Of a DNA stretch of 51,496 nucleotides, positions 17,927 through 26,790 are shown piece after piece. The translations under genes were made by a program, and so were the position numbers. How positions within the stretch are numbered: the first letter of the stretch is position 1; every line of letters begins with the position of its first letter. The notes under the pieces are model-generated. The model made no database searches and was not told the DNA's origin. It worked only from the letters and a program-made list of their open reading frames with translations. Source of the stretch: an uncultured Lachnospiraceae bacterium (GTDB lineage Bacteria > Bacillota > Clostridia > Lachnospirales > Lachnospiraceae); NCBI GenBank assembly GCA_947169385.1, contig CAMVPR010000019.1, positions 1 through 51,496 on the forward strand, given 5' to 3'.

Positions 17927-19321
17927 ATGATTAAAGAAAATGATACTATTGCTGCAATCTGTTCAGGACTCACTAATTCCGGCATTTCCATAATAAGAGT
18001 CAGTGGTGAAGATGCGCTTAAGGTAGTGGTTAAGATTGCATTTGCCAAAAGAGAAGATTTTGATTTAATTAATACTAAGACATATACAGCACATCTTTGT
18101 AAGATAGTTGATCCTAAGGATGGAACTTTGATAGATGAGGGATTAGTGCTTTATATGAAGGGTCCTAAATCTTATACAGGTGAGGATGTAGTAGAATTAC
18201 AGCTTCACGGTGGAGTATTTGTTGCTAATAAAGTTCTTAATCTCCTTCTTAAGTATGGATGCAGATTAGCCGAGCCCGGTGAATATACCAAGAGAGCTTT
18301 CTTAAATGGTAAGATTGATATGGCTATGGCCGAGGCTGTCATGAATGTCATTCAGGCTGATAATGACAGAGCGTTAAATATTTCAATTAGGCAACTTGAT
18401 GGAGAATTAAGTGACAAGATTAGAAATCTGAGAGAGAGAATTATACATGAAAATGCTTATTTAGAGTACGCTCTTGATGATCCTGAACATGTATCACTTG
18501 ATGGATTTAAGGATAAGTTACTTTTAATAGTAGATGATGTTTTAGTTGAGATAAAATGCTTGATTGATTCATATAATGAAGGTAGAATTGTTAATGAGGG
18601 CGTAAGGACTGTTATTGTCGGTAAGCCAAATGCCGGTAAATCGTCACTTCTTAATGTACTTCTTAAAGAAGAGAGGGCAATTGTTACTGATGTTGCCGGA
18701 ACTACAAGAGATACTCTAGAGGAGAAAGCTGTTATTGGTGGTGTTCCTCTTAATATTGTTGATACAGCAGGTATCAGAGACACTGATGATGTAGTTGAAA
18801 GCATTGGTGTTGACAAGGCTAAGAATGAGATTGATAAAGCTGATTTAATTATTTACGTTGTTGATGGTTCTGTTAAGCTTTCTGAAGAAGACAGAGAGAT
18901 TGCAGAATTTATTAAGAATAAGAATGTTATTGTCATTTTAAATAAATGCGATTTAGATTTACAGGTAACATTTGACGATATTAAAATGTTATTTGATAAG
19001 GATATTAGTATCATTGAGTCCTCAATGAAGGACAATGAGGGTATTGATGAATTTATTAAGGTCTTAAAGGATATGTTCTTTAAGGGAGAGATTGATACCA
19101 ATCATGATATTATTATTGCAAATGAGAGACAGAAGGATGCATTGATTCGTTCTTTTGATTCTTTGACAAATGTTAAAGATAGTATTAATGCTGATGTGAG
19201 TGAAGATTTTTATACTATTGATTTATTGGAAGCATATGAGGCTCTAGGTGATGTTATTGGTGAGAGTTACTCAGATGATCTTCTTGATAAAGTATTTAGT
19301 GATTTCTGTGTTGGAAAGTAG
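17927..19321 (+). CDS. mnmE: tRNA modification GTPase MnmE
   Basis: With MnmG it makes carboxymethylaminomethyl- or related groups on wobble U34. The N-terminal formyl-THF-binding domain comes first. The G domain shows GKPNAGKSS near residue 229, AGTTRDTLEE (K-loop and switch I), DTAGIRD near 276 and NKCD near 344. The C-terminus ends in FCVGK with the family's essential Cys. Length 464 is normal. It lies six bases upstream of mnmG. Confidence 0.97.
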   Translation: MIKENDTIAAICSGLTNSGISIIRVSGEDALKVVVKIAFAKREDFDLINTKTYTAHLCKIVDPKDGTLIDEGLVLYMKGPKSYTGEDVVELQLHGGVFVANKVLNLLLKYGCRLAEPGEYTKRAFLNGKIDMAMAEAVMNVIQADNDRALNISIRQLDGELSDKIRNLRERIIHENAYLEYALDDPEHVSLDGFKDKLLLIVDDVLVEIKCLIDSYNEGRIVNEGVRTVIVGKPNAGKSSLLNVLLKEERAIVTDVAGTTRDTLEEKAVIGGVPLNIVDTAGIRDTDDVVESIGVDKAKNEIDKADLIIYVVDGSVKLSEEDREIAEFIKNKNVIVILNKCDLDLQVTFDDIKMLFDKDISIIESSMKDNEGIDEFIKVLKDMFFKGEIDTNHDIIIANERQKDALIRSFDSLTNVKDSINADVSEDFYTIDLLEAYEALGDVIGESYSDDLLDKVFSDFCVGK

Positions 19322-19327
19322 GATAGT

Positions 19328-21205
19328 ATGGTTGTTAAAGAGACTTATGATGTAATTGTTGTTGGCGCAGGTCATGCAGGATGTGAGGCAGCTCTTGCTT
19401 CTAGCAGACTTGGTCTTAATACTATTATGTTTACTGTAAGTATGTCAAGCATTGCTTTTATGCCTTGCAATCCACATATTGGTGGCAGTTCTAAAGGACA
19501 TTTGGTTAGAGAGATAGATGCTCTTGGCGGTGAGATGGGTAAGAATATTGATAAGACTTATCTTCAATCCCGTATGCTTAACAAGTCTAAGGGTCCTGCT
19601 GTTCACTCACTTCGTGCGCAGGCAGATAAAGAGCGCTACAGCGAAGAGATGAGAAGAACTCTTCAGCACACTGATAATCTTACTTTAAGACAGGGTGAAG
19701 TTAAAGAGTTAATCATTGATGGAGATGAAAGTAATTATTCCATTAAAGGTGTTATTCTTACGTCAAATGCTGAATATTACGCAGATGCAGTTATCCTATG
19801 TACAGGTACTTATCTTAATGCGAGATGTGTCTATGGTGATGTCAGTGAGAATACCGGTCCTAATGGCCTTAAGGCAGCTAACTTTCTTACTGATTCTCTT
19901 CTTAAATATGGCATTAAGATGAATAGATTTAAGACCGGAACTCCTGCTAGAATTGATGGTAGGACTGTTGATTTCTCTAAGATGGAGGAGCAACCGGGTG
20001 ATGAAATGGTGGTACCATTTTCATTTGACAATATTGGTAAAGATATCAGTAGGGAGCAGATTAGTTGCTGGCTTACATACACTAATGAAGAGACTCATAA
20101 GATTATAAGAGATAATATTGATCGTTCGCCTCTTTATAATGGTGATATTGAGAGTACGGGTCCTAGATATTGTCCTAGTATTGAGAGTAAAGTTATGACA
20201 TTTGCCGACAAAGAGAGACATCATGTATTTATTGAGCCTGAGGGTGAATTTACTACTGAGATGTATGTTGGTGATATGTCTTCTTCGCTTCCTGAGGATG
20301 TACAATTTCAGATGTACAGGACTGTTCCCGGTCTTGAAAATGTTAAGATTACCAGAAATGCCTATGCTATAGAATATGACTGCATTGCCGGTACTGAGCT
20401 TAAGGCGTCTTTGGAATTTAAGAGGATTAAGAATCTTTTTAGTGCAGGTCAGTTTAATGGAAGTTCAGGATACGAGGAGGCTGCTGCGCAAGGTATTATT
20501 GCTGGTATCAATGCAGCCAGAAAGATTAAGGGTTTAGAGCCTGTTGTGCTAAAAAGGTCTGAGGCATATATTGGTGTGCTTATTGATGATCTTGTTACCA
20601 AAGAGACTAATGAGCCTTATAGAATGATGACTTCCAGAGCAGAATACAGGCTGTTCTTAAGGCAGGATAATGCTGATATCAGACTTTCTAAGATTGGTCA
20701 CGAGGTTGGACTTATTGATGATGACAGATACAATGCTCTTTTAGATAAAGAGGCTAAGATTGAGGCTGAGGTTAATCGTCTTAAAAATGTTATGGTTGGT
20801 GCTAATAAGAATATGCAGGATTTTCTTGCTTCTAAGAATAGTTCGCCTTTAAAGACTGCTTGTTCTTTGGCTGATCTTATGAAACGACCTGAGCTTGATT
20901 ATGATTCTATCGCTCCTATTGATCCTGATAGAGAGAAATTATCTGATGTTGTTAAAGAGCAGGTTTATATCAACATCAAGTATGAAGGTTATATTGAGAG
21001 ACAATCTAAGCAGATTAAGCATTTTCTTAAGATGGAGAATAAAAAGATTCCTGTTGATATTGATTATGATGATGTTGAGAGTCTTAGAATTGAGGCGAGG
21101 GAGAAGCTTAAGGCTATCAGGCCGGAGACGCTTGGAATGGCGTCAAGGATACAGGGGGTTAGTCCTGCAGATTGTGCGGTGCTTGAAGTTTACATCAGAA
21201 GATAG
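19328..21205 (+). CDS. mnmG: tRNA uridine-5-carboxymethylaminomethyl modification enzyme MnmG
   Basis: FAD-dependent partner of MnmE. The dinucleotide-binding motif [11 protein letters not shown] lies near residue 12. Other family signatures are [30 protein letters not shown]-like segments, [21 protein letters not shown] near 380, and the C-terminal helical domain ending in [14 protein letters not shown]. Length 625 is typical. The first long-palindrome element starts 11 bases after its stop. Confidence 0.97.
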   Translation: MVVKETYDVIVVGAGHAGCEAALASSRLGLNTIMFTVSMSSIAFMPCNPHIGGSSKGHLVREIDALGGEMGKNIDKTYLQSRMLNKSKGPAVHSLRAQADKERYSEEMRRTLQHTDNLTLRQGEVKELIIDGDESNYSIKGVILTSNAEYYADAVILCTGTYLNARCVYGDVSENTGPNGLKAANFLTDSLLKYGIKMNRFKTGTPARIDGRTVDFSKMEEQPGDEMVVPFSFDNIGKDISREQISCWLTYTNEETHKIIRDNIDRSPLYNGDIESTGPRYCPSIESKVMTFADKERHHVFIEPEGEFTTEMYVGDMSSSLPEDVQFQMYRTVPGLENVKITRNAYAIEYDCIAGTELKASLEFKRIKNLFSAGQFNGSSGYEEAAAQGIIAGINAARKIKGLEPVVLKRSEAYIGVLIDDLVTKETNEPYRMMTSRAEYRLFLRQDNADIRLSKIGHEVGLIDDDRYNALLDKEAKIEAEVNRLKNVMVGANKNMQDFLASKNSSPLKTACSLADLMKRPELDYDSIAPIDPDREKLSDVVKEQVYINIKYEGYIERQSKQIKHFLKMENKKIPVDIDYDDVESLRIEAREKLKAIRPETLGMASRIQGVSPADCAVLEVYIRR

Positions 21206-21215
21206 GGTAGTTTAC

Positions 21216-21355
21216 GGAGTATAATGGTTATTTCTGCGGGACGCCTCTCGGCTCGAAGGTGTGCTCTCACGTTACTAAACTCACACTTCGCTTTCGCTTG
21301 TGTTCGTTAAGTAACGAGGCACACCAACGCCCTTCGAAATAACTCATTATACTCC
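21216..21355 (+). repeat. Long-palindrome element P1
   Basis: A 140-bp inverted repeat. Outer arms GGAGTATAATGGTTATTTC and GAAATAACTCATTATACTCC pair almost perfectly. A middle stem GGTGTGC/GCACACC encloses the conserved core GTTACTAAACTC ... TTCGTTAAGTAAC around a small hairpin. It starts 11 bases after mnmG. Five relatives lie at 23471, 25587, 25960, 26241 and 29953, all in this orientation. Not a coding sequence. Confidence 0.85.
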
Positions 21356-21365
21356 TTTAAGACTG

Positions 21366-21568
21366 CAGGGTGGCGAAGCCACCGGATTGTGCTGTTATAT
21401 TATAGAATTCTTGTTATTTAAAATAACTTGTCTTCTGAGCGTAGCGAAGAATCTTACTCTAACATATATAATAAACTTCAACCCAGGGTGGCGAAGCCAC
21501 CGGATTGCGCTGTTTTATAAAAAACTTGTTATTTAAAATAACTTGTCATTCTGAGCGAAGCGAAGAAT
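21366..21568. repeat. Mixed short repeats in the mnmG-rsmG spacer
   Basis: Two copies of CAGGGTGGCGAAGCCACCGG (21366-21385 and 21484-21503), each a GGTGG/CCACC hairpin, alternate with two CTTGTC-type short palindromes of the TTCTGAGCG...GAAGAATCTT kind (about 21430-21453 and 21544-21571). Together they look like an imperfect tandem duplication of about 118 bp. No gene is seen in 21206-21618. Confidence 0.7.
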
Positions 21569-21618
21569 CTTTTTTTAAGTGACATAAGGGATTTTTGTTA
21601 TTCATAGAAAGGTTTAAT

Positions 21619-22323
21619 ATGGATTTTTTAAAAACTGTTGCTAATAAATATGATATTGATATTACTGATAAGCAACTTGATCAATTCAATAAGTATTATG
21701 AAATGCTTATTGAGACTAACAAGGTTATGAATCTTACTGCTATCACTGAGAAAGATGAAGTTATTATTAAACATTTTCTTGATAGTATTATATTACTTAA
21801 ATATATTGATATTGAAAATTCTAAAATTATTGATATTGGAACCGGTGCCGGTTTTCCGGGTATTCCTCTTAAGATTATGGTTCCTTCTATTAAACTTACT
21901 CTTCTTGATTCTTTGAACAAGAGACTTAAGTTTCTTGATAGTGTATGCGAAACCCTTTCATTTGACAATGTATTATTAGTTCATGGAAGAGCTGAGGATA
22001 TTGGCAGAAAACCAGAACACAGAGAACAATATGATTACGCTGTTTCTAGGGCTGTTGCCAATATGAGTACTCTTTTGGAATACTCTTTACCATTTGTTAA
22101 AGTTAAGGGTTGTTTTATATCTTATAAATCTGTTAATATAAAAGATGAGTTACATGCCGCTAAAAAGGCGGTTGATATATTAGGTGGCAAGGTCAGAGAC
22201 TGTATTGAATGCGATTTTGATGAATTTGAGCTTAACAGAAATTTAGTGTTGGTTGATAAGATTAAGCCTATTTCTAAGAAATATCCAAGAAAGGCCGGAA
22301 CACCTTCTAAGGAACCTTTATAA
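21619..22323 (+). CDS. rsmG: 16S rRNA (guanine-527 N7) methyltransferase RsmG
   Basis: SAM-dependent methyltransferase acting on 16S rRNA. The start is ATG at 21619, with GAAAGG 6 bases upstream and the conserved N-terminus immediately after; an in-frame TTG upstream would add eight residues of non-family sequence. The motif I SAM site IDIGTGAGFPGIPLK is near residue 72. VSRAVANMSTLLEYS and the C-terminal KYPRKAGTPSKEPL are family signatures. Length 234 is normal. Confidence 0.95.
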   Translation: MDFLKTVANKYDIDITDKQLDQFNKYYEMLIETNKVMNLTAITEKDEVIIKHFLDSIILLKYIDIENSKIIDIGTGAGFPGIPLKIMVPSIKLTLLDSLNKRLKFLDSVCETLSFDNVLLVHGRAEDIGRKPEHREQYDYAVSRAVANMSTLLEYSLPFVKVKGCFISYKSVNIKDELHAAKKAVDILGGKVRDCIECDFDEFELNRNLVLVDKIKPISKKYPRKAGTPSKEPL

Positions 22324-22344
22324 ATTAAGACTGGAGGTTGTCTT

Positions 22345-23445
22345 ATGAATATCAATTATAAGATGATTGATGATTATATTGCTCAGCTCAACGAGGAGAT
22401 TGACGAGCTTTCGGTTAGTCTTGATCAACTCCATAATAATATGGTTAATGCTGAGATGGATCTTAAGGAAGCTTCTTTAAAAGTAGAAGATATCAAGAAG
22501 ATACAGAATATTGAGCATGAAAGTAACAATACTGATGCTGTATTTTCTCCTCATTCTAGACATGAGTTTATTGAGGTTGATTCTACTGATGTTGATTTAG
22601 ATGTTCTTCTCAAGAATGAGGCAAATGCTAAAGAGAAGTATGAATCTGCCGAGAAGATTTTTGATTCTGTTTCTAATAGAGTTAGAGAGAAGATTGATTT
22701 TATAAGCTATCTTGAGACTCTTAAGAAAGATTTTAAGATGCAGATTGCTGAATACTCTAATGAAGCATTTATCACAGAACTTAAAGAAGTTACTCAGAAG
22801 AAGAGACTTATTAATCTTGATAAGAGCAAGTTCGATACTATTGTTGCTAAGTCCAAGTCAACATTTGTCGATCCTTCAAGAGATGCTCTTAAGGAAATGA
22901 TGACGGGTATCAATTTTATTGAGGCTGATCATGTCAGAGCTAAACAGATATTGACTCAGAATCACAAAGATTTAGAAGATATTGTTAATAAGTCTGATTC
23001 TATGCTTACCAGGTTTCTTAACACTGAGCCTGACAAGACTCTGCTTAACGGACTTAATGAGTATATTGGTGAGATGACTCACATCTATCCTGATATTAAA
23101 TTTAAGGTAACTGTTTCTAATATCAAACCAATTGATATGATAGATTTTAATATGAACAGATGTTTATTAGGGTTTTTAAAGGGTCTTGTTAATTCTTTTA
23201 TTTTAAAATGTGCTCCTAAGGAGATTAATCTTAAACTTGTTTATGATGATGGATATCTTACTGTTTCAGGAAATGTTACCGGTAAGTATATTAATTTCTA
23301 TCAGGAGATTACTGAGTCACCTAATTCTATTGTGGCTAATATGTATGAGAAGGTATTTTTGCTTAATGGAGTAATTAATTTTACCAACACCAAAGATGGT
23401 GGATTTGCGGTTTATTCTAAGATTCCTGTTAAGAATTATTTGTAG
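22345..23445 (+). CDS. Degenerate DegS-like protein: coiled coil plus inactive-looking kinase ATPase fold
   Basis: Cytoplasmic, 366 residues, no membrane segment. Residues ~1-165 are heavily charged and helical, with long coiled coils resembling the DegS sensor domain. Residues ~225-366 align by eye with a NarL/DegS-type HATPase: NRCLLGFLKGLVNSFILKCAPKEINLKLVYDDGYLTVSG mirrors the N-box helix and following strand, and MYEKVFLLNGVINFTNTKDGGFAVYSKIPV mirrors the end of the fold. The phospho-acceptor HD[GL] motif, the E/N/H residues of the N box, DxGxG and GxG are not seen. I infer a pseudo-kinase with a structural or binding role. It sits where Bacillus has noc, but is unrelated to Noc. Confidence 0.6.
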   Translation: MNINYKMIDDYIAQLNEEIDELSVSLDQLHNNMVNAEMDLKEASLKVEDIKKIQNIEHESNNTDAVFSPHSRHEFIEVDSTDVDLDVLLKNEANAKEKYESAEKIFDSVSNRVREKIDFISYLETLKKDFKMQIAEYSNEAFITELKEVTQKKRLINLDKSKFDTIVAKSKSTFVDPSRDALKEMMTGINFIEADHVRAKQILTQNHKDLEDIVNKSDSMLTRFLNTEPDKTLLNGLNEYIGEMTHIYPDIKFKVTVSNIKPIDMIDFNMNRCLLGFLKGLVNSFILKCAPKEINLKLVYDDGYLTVSGNVTGKYINFYQEITESPNSIVANMYEKVFLLNGVINFTNTKDGGFAVYSKIPVKNYL

Positions 23446-23470
23446 TTTATTATTTTATTGGATTTTTGTT

Positions 23471-23602
23471 GCATGTTACTGTTAATGACAGACACGCTCT
23501 CGCTTGGGTAAAAACGTAGCGGTACTAAACTCGTGCTGCGTTTTACTTGCACTCGTTAAGTACCGACGTTTTTATACAGTCTGTCGTTTAACAGTAACAT
23601 GC
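23471..23602 (+). repeat. Long-palindrome element P2
   Basis: 132 bp. Arms GCATGTTACTGTTAA / TTTAACAGTAACATGC pair. The middle stem is AAAAACGT/ACGTTTTT, unlike P1, and the core is GGTACTAAACTC ... CTCGTTAAGTACC. The change GTTACT/AGTAAC to GGTACT/AGTACC relative to P1 preserves pairing. It starts 26 bases after the DegS-like gene. Confidence 0.85.
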
Positions 23603-23632
23603 TTAAATTACTGCCGCAAGGCAAGAATATGT

Positions 23633-23817
23633 CATTCTGAGTGAAGCGAAGAATCTTATATAGTATAGTATACTAGTAAAGTATTATAGAGTAATATTAC
23701 ATATATTTATAGTATCATTAATATTATAATAAACCTCAGGGTGGTGGAACCACCGAGGTATTCTTAAGAATATTCGTAAAGTGAGAGTGTGTCATTCTGA
23801 GCAAAGCGAAGAATCTT
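23633..23817. repeat. Short repeats upstream of argS
   Basis: Two CATTCTGAG...GAAGAATCTT palindromes (about 23634-23656 and 23792-23817) flank a CAGGGTGGTGGAACCACCGA hairpin at 23737-23756. The AT-rich stretch between (23657-23730) shows nothing recognisable. Confidence 0.7.
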
Positions 23818-23830
23818 TGTATAATAAGAA

Positions 23831-23846
23831 TGTTTCACGTGAAACA
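23831..23846. other. parS site 1
   Basis: TGTTTCACGTGAAACA, a perfect match to the Firmicute ParB binding palindrome. It lies 27 bases before the argS start codon and therefore in the argS 5' leader. Confidence 0.95.
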
Positions 23847-23872
23847 TTTATAATATAATTTTGGAGGATGTT

Positions 23873-25561
23873 ATGAAAAACAAGATTATTAATTTACTTG
23901 CTGATAATATTGAGGAGTTACAAGTTTCTGATATCGAGAAACTTATTGAGATTCCACCTAAACCTGAACTTGGAGATTTTGCATTTCCATGCTTTTCTCT
24001 TGCTAAGGTTATGAGAAAAGCTCCTAATATGATTGCTGAAGATATTGCCAATAAGATTGGCAAGCCTGATTATATTAATGAGGTTAAGATTCAAGGTGCA
24101 TATCTTAATTTCTTTGTTAATAAAGAAATGTTTGTTAAAGAAGTTATTGATGTTGCTTCTGATGATAACTACGGTTCTCTTGATATTGGCGCCGGTAAAA
24201 ACATTTGCATTGATTATTCATCACCTAATGTTGCTAAGAATTTCCATGTTGGACATCTTAGAACTACTATTATTGGTAATTCTCTTTATAAGATTTTTTC
24301 TAAAATGGGATATAATGTTACCAGAATAAATCACCTTGGTGATTGGGGTACTCAGTTTGGAAAGCTTATTGTTGCATATAAGAGATGGGGCAATAAAGAG
24401 GATATTGAGAAAGATGGAGTTCTCGCTCTTATGAATATCTATGTTAAGTTTCATGAAGAGGCAGAGAAGGATGGTTCTTTAAATGATGAAGCCAGAGAAT
24501 GGTTTGCTAAGATGGAGCAGGGTAATGAAGAGGCTCTTGAAATCTGGCAGTGGTTTAAAGATATTAGTCTTAAAGAGTATATGAGAATATATGACCTCTT
24601 AGGTATGGAATTCGATTCTTTCAATGGTGAGTCTTTCTATCGTGATAAGACAGAGAATGTTGTCAATCTTCTTAATGAGAAGAATCTTCTTGTTGAGAGT
24701 GAGGGTGCTAAGATTGTTCCTCTTGATGATTATGATATGGCTCCTTGTCTCATTCTTAAGAAGGACGGTAGTTCTATTTATGCAACAAGAGATCTTGCAG
24801 CTATCCTCTATCGTCATGATACATATAACTTCGACAAATGTGTCTATGTAACCGGTCAGGAACAGAAACTTCATTTTGCTCAAGTTTTCAAAGTTATTGA
24901 ATTAATGGGCTATGATTACTATGATAAACTTGTTCATGTTCCTTATGGATTGGTTAGTCTTGGTGGTGCTAAGCTTGCTACTCGTTCAGGTAATATCATT
25001 TTTGCTGAGGATATTCTTCATCAGTCAATTGATAAGGTTAAAGAGATTATCAACGAGAAGAATCCAGATATTGCAGATAAGGATGAGACTGCTAAGATTA
25101 TTGGTGTAGGAGCTATCATTTTCAATGATTTATTTAATCAGAGAATTAAGGATGTTGCTTTTAATTGGGACAAGATTCTTAATTTTGATGGTGAGACCGG
25201 TCCATATGTACAATATACTTATGCTAGAGCAGCTAGTGTTCTTAGAAAAGCAGGGATTGATCATGTTGAGGGTGATATAGATTATAGTCTTCTTACTGAT
25301 GATGAGTCTATGAATCTTCTTAAAGATATTAGTCGTTTTAAAGAGGTTATTATTGATGCGGCCGATAAACTTGAGCCTTTTATTATTACCAGATATGCTG
25401 TTTCTGTTGCTCAGAGTTTTAACAGATTCTATCATGAGAATAGGATTAATGTAGAGGATGAGAATTTGAAGATGGCTAGAATTAAGGTTGTTGAGATTAC
25501 TAAGAGGGTTATTAAGGATGCACTTGATTTGATTGGAATTGGGGTTGTAGAAGAGATGTAA
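23873..25561 (+). CDS. argS: Arginyl-tRNA synthetase
   Basis: Class I aminoacyl-tRNA synthetase. The start ATG at 23873 follows GGAGG by 7 bases; an upstream in-frame TTG lies inside the ribosome binding site and is rejected. The HIGH motif is SSPNVAKNFHVGHLRTT near residue 123. The KMSKS region is GGAKLATRSGN, the usual degenerate form in ArgRS. The C-terminal DALRA anticodon-binding domain begins at YVQYTYARAASVLRKA. Length 562 is normal. No T-box leader is seen upstream. Confidence 0.97.
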   Translation: MKNKIINLLADNIEELQVSDIEKLIEIPPKPELGDFAFPCFSLAKVMRKAPNMIAEDIANKIGKPDYINEVKIQGAYLNFFVNKEMFVKEVIDVASDDNYGSLDIGAGKNICIDYSSPNVAKNFHVGHLRTTIIGNSLYKIFSKMGYNVTRINHLGDWGTQFGKLIVAYKRWGNKEDIEKDGVLALMNIYVKFHEEAEKDGSLNDEAREWFAKMEQGNEEALEIWQWFKDISLKEYMRIYDLLGMEFDSFNGESFYRDKTENVVNLLNEKNLLVESEGAKIVPLDDYDMAPCLILKKDGSSIYATRDLAAILYRHDTYNFDKCVYVTGQEQKLHFAQVFKVIELMGYDYYDKLVHVPYGLVSLGGAKLATRSGNIIFAEDILHQSIDKVKEIINEKNPDIADKDETAKIIGVGAIIFNDLFNQRIKDVAFNWDKILNFDGETGPYVQYTYARAASVLRKAGIDHVEGDIDYSLLTDDESMNLLKDISRFKEVIIDAADKLEPFIITRYAVSVAQSFNRFYHENRINVEDENLKMARIKVVEITKRVIKDALDLIGIGVVEEM

Positions 25562-25586
25562 GGCGTAGATATATTAGATTATTTAC

Positions 25587-25727
25587 AGCAATATATATTA
25601 TTTTATAGGGGCGCCTCTCGGCTCGAAGGTGTGCAGCTCACGTTACTAAATTCGTGCAATACTACGATTGCACTCATTAAGTAACGAGGCACACCAACGC
25701 CCATAAAATAACATATATTGCTTTTTT
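25587..25727 (+). repeat. Long-palindrome element P3, also argS terminator
   Basis: Arms AGCAATATATATTATTTTAT / ATAAAATAACATATATTGCT pair with a few G-U or mismatched positions. The core is GTTACTAAATTC ... CTCATTAAGTAAC; the C-G pair of P1 is a T-A pair here. The right arm ends at 25722 and runs into a T6 tract, so the whole element can act as a terminator 25 bases after argS. Confidence 0.85.
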
Positions 25728-25757
25728 ATTCGTATAACAATTTATAATATATCTACT

Positions 25758-25777
25758 CAGGGTGGTAAAACCACCGG
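25758..25777. repeat. GGTGG hairpin (CTACTCAGGGTGGTAAAACCACCGGG type)
   Basis: CAGGGTGGTAAAACCACCGG: GGTGG/CCACC stem with a loop TAAAA. Flanking CTACT is shared with copies at 26134-26153 and 26420-26439, the latter with loop TGAAA. Confidence 0.75.
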
Positions 25778-25838
25778 GTTAAGGTCTATTTATTATGTAA
25801 AGTATATGTCATTCTGTGTGGAGCAAAAAATCTTGAAT

Positions 25839-25854
25839 TGTTTCACGTGAAACA
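25839..25854. other. parS site 2
   Basis: Perfect TGTTTCACGTGAAACA. The ~65 bases to its right are nearly identical to those right of parS site 3, so these two sites are products of one duplication. Confidence 0.95.
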
Positions 25855-25959
25855 TTATTAGAGAATATCATGTAGTATATTTTTATTAAAAAAAGATAAA
25901 TAAAACATGTCATTCTGAGCAGAGAATCTTATAGTATTTAAGTTAGATATAAATGTTAC

Positions 25960-26094
25960 GGGAGATATGATTGTTTATTTACGGACACGTTTGCACTACC
26001 GGTTCGGCGTAGCGGTACTAAACTCACACAATAAATGTGTTCGTTAAGTGCCGACGCCTCACAGGTGTCCTCCAATAAAACAATCATATCTCCC
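25960..26094 (+). repeat. Long-palindrome element P4
   Basis: 135 bp. Arms GGGAGATATGATTGTTTATT / AATAAAACAATCATATCTCC pair. The core is GGTACTAAACTC ... TTCGTTAAGTGCC. Here the closing pairs are a further variant of the same stem (GGTACT/AGTGCC, one G-U type change). It lies far from any stop codon, unlike P1-P3 and P6. Confidence 0.85.
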
Positions 26095-26133
26095 TTATTT
26101 TACATTAAGATGAAGAATAATAATATATTCTAC

Positions 26134-26153
26134 TCAGGGTGGTAAAACCACCG
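26134..26153. repeat. GGTGG hairpin copy 5
   Basis: CAGGGTGGTAAAACCACCGG, identical to the copy at 25758-25777, followed by a similar GTTTATTTATTACATAAAGTATATG tail (shared with variation). Confidence 0.75.
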
Positions 26154-26240
26154 GGTTAAAGTTTATTTATTACATAAAGTATATGCCATTCTAAGCAAAG
26201 CGAAGAATCTTATAGTATTTAAGTAAGATATAAATGTTAC

Positions 26241-26375
26241 GGGATATATGATTGTTTATTTACGGACACGTTTGCACTACCGGTTCGGCGTAGCGGTACT
26301 AAACTCACACAAATAATTGTGTTCGTTAAGTGCCGACGCCTCGCAGGTGTCTTACAATAAATTACCATGTCTTCC
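26241..26375 (+). repeat. Long-palindrome element P5 (decayed right arm)
   Basis: Nearly identical to P4 on the left arm and core. The right arm has diverged (ATTACCATGTCTTCC instead of CAATCATATCTCCC), so outer pairing is partial. This is the only copy with clear loss of arm symmetry, which fits a redundant duplicate. Confidence 0.8.
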
Positions 26376-26419
26376 TTGCTTTGTATAGAATCGCAAAGAT
26401 AAATAGCAATATATCTACT

Positions 26420-26439
26420 CAGGGTGGTGAAACCACCGG
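26420..26439. repeat. GGTGG hairpin copy 6
   Basis: CAGGGTGGTGAAACCACCGG, loop TGAAA, followed by a short palindrome at about 26464-26490. Confidence 0.75.
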
Positions 26440-26516
26440 GATTATGTTTATTGGTGAGGGAGTTGTCATTCTGAGCGAAACAAAGAATCTTTGACTTTAG
26501 AAGAAAGCCAATAATA

Positions 26517-26532
26517 TGTTTCACGTGAAACA
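26517..26532. other. parS site 3
   Basis: Perfect TGTTTCACGTGAAACA, exactly 100 bases left of parS site 4 and sharing its right flank with parS site 2. Confidence 0.95.
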
Positions 26533-26616
26533 TTATTAGAAAATATCATGTAGTATATTTATATTAAAAAAGATAAATAGAACATGTCATTCTGAGCGTA
26601 GCGAAGAATCTTAAAA

Positions 26617-26632
26617 TGTTTCACGTGAAACA
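26617..26632. other. parS site 4
   Basis: Perfect TGTTTCACGTGAAACA, right after a short palindrome ending GAAGAATCTTAAAA. It lies about 105 bases upstream of the -35 box of the next gene. Confidence 0.95.
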
Positions 26633-26737
26633 TCATCTATTAATAATTATTATTTACAATTAATCTAATGTTAATCTTTCTTAAAGGACTGTTTAATTTC
26701 ATGATGATAATATAATACCATCAACAGCAAAGAGTTG

Positions 26738-26767
26738 TTGACAAACAGATACTAAAACTAATATTAT
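26738..26767 (+). promoter_or_regulatory. Promoter of the DUF4342-response regulator-kinase operon
   Basis: TTGACA (26738-26743), 18-bp spacer, TATTAT (26762-26767), with the AAGAGG ribosome site at 26776-26781. A CAAC/GTTG inverted repeat just left of the -35 could be an operator, but this is weak. Confidence 0.6.
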
Positions 26768-26790
26768 ATTTAAGAAAAGAGGTAATCATT

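Larger units (their letters stand above)
25907..26440. repeat. Tandem duplication of a ~280-bp unit carrying P4 and P5
   Basis: Unit 1 (about 25907-26185) and unit 2 (about 26186-26440) each run: short palindrome, TATAGTATTTAAGT, GATATAAATGTTACGGG, long-palindrome element, CTACTCAGGGTGGT hairpin. The shared word TAAATGTTACGGG starts about 281 bases apart. The two units differ at scattered positions, so the duplication is not recent. Confidence 0.8.
25562..26790. other. 1.2-kb gene-free repeat zone with three parS sites
   Basis: No gene is visible. The order is: element P3, GGTGG hairpin, parS 2, a block ending ACATGTCATTCTGAGC, element P4, hairpin, short palindrome, element P5, hairpin, short palindrome, parS 3, the ACATGTCATTCTGAGC block again, parS 4, then the promoter of the next gene. 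Much of it arose by local duplication. Location next to parAB suggests a centromere role. Confidence 0.75.

Noticed and set aside
22345-23445. Noc nucleoid-occlusion protein, expected between rsmG and parA
   Set aside because: There is no ParB-like N-terminal domain or helix-turn-helix; the protein is coiled coil plus an ATPase-like fold.
23737-23756. T-box leader of argS, because AGGGTGG...ACC resembles the T-box sequence
   Set aside because: The same word occurs at five other places not near a synthetase. There is no Stem I or specifier loop, and the segment is simply a GGTGG/CCACC hairpin of a repeat family.
26237-26533. Minus-strand 98-codon open frame across P5 and parS 3
   Set aside because: It crosses repeats and a parS site, has no family features, and the equivalent P4 region does not keep the frame.
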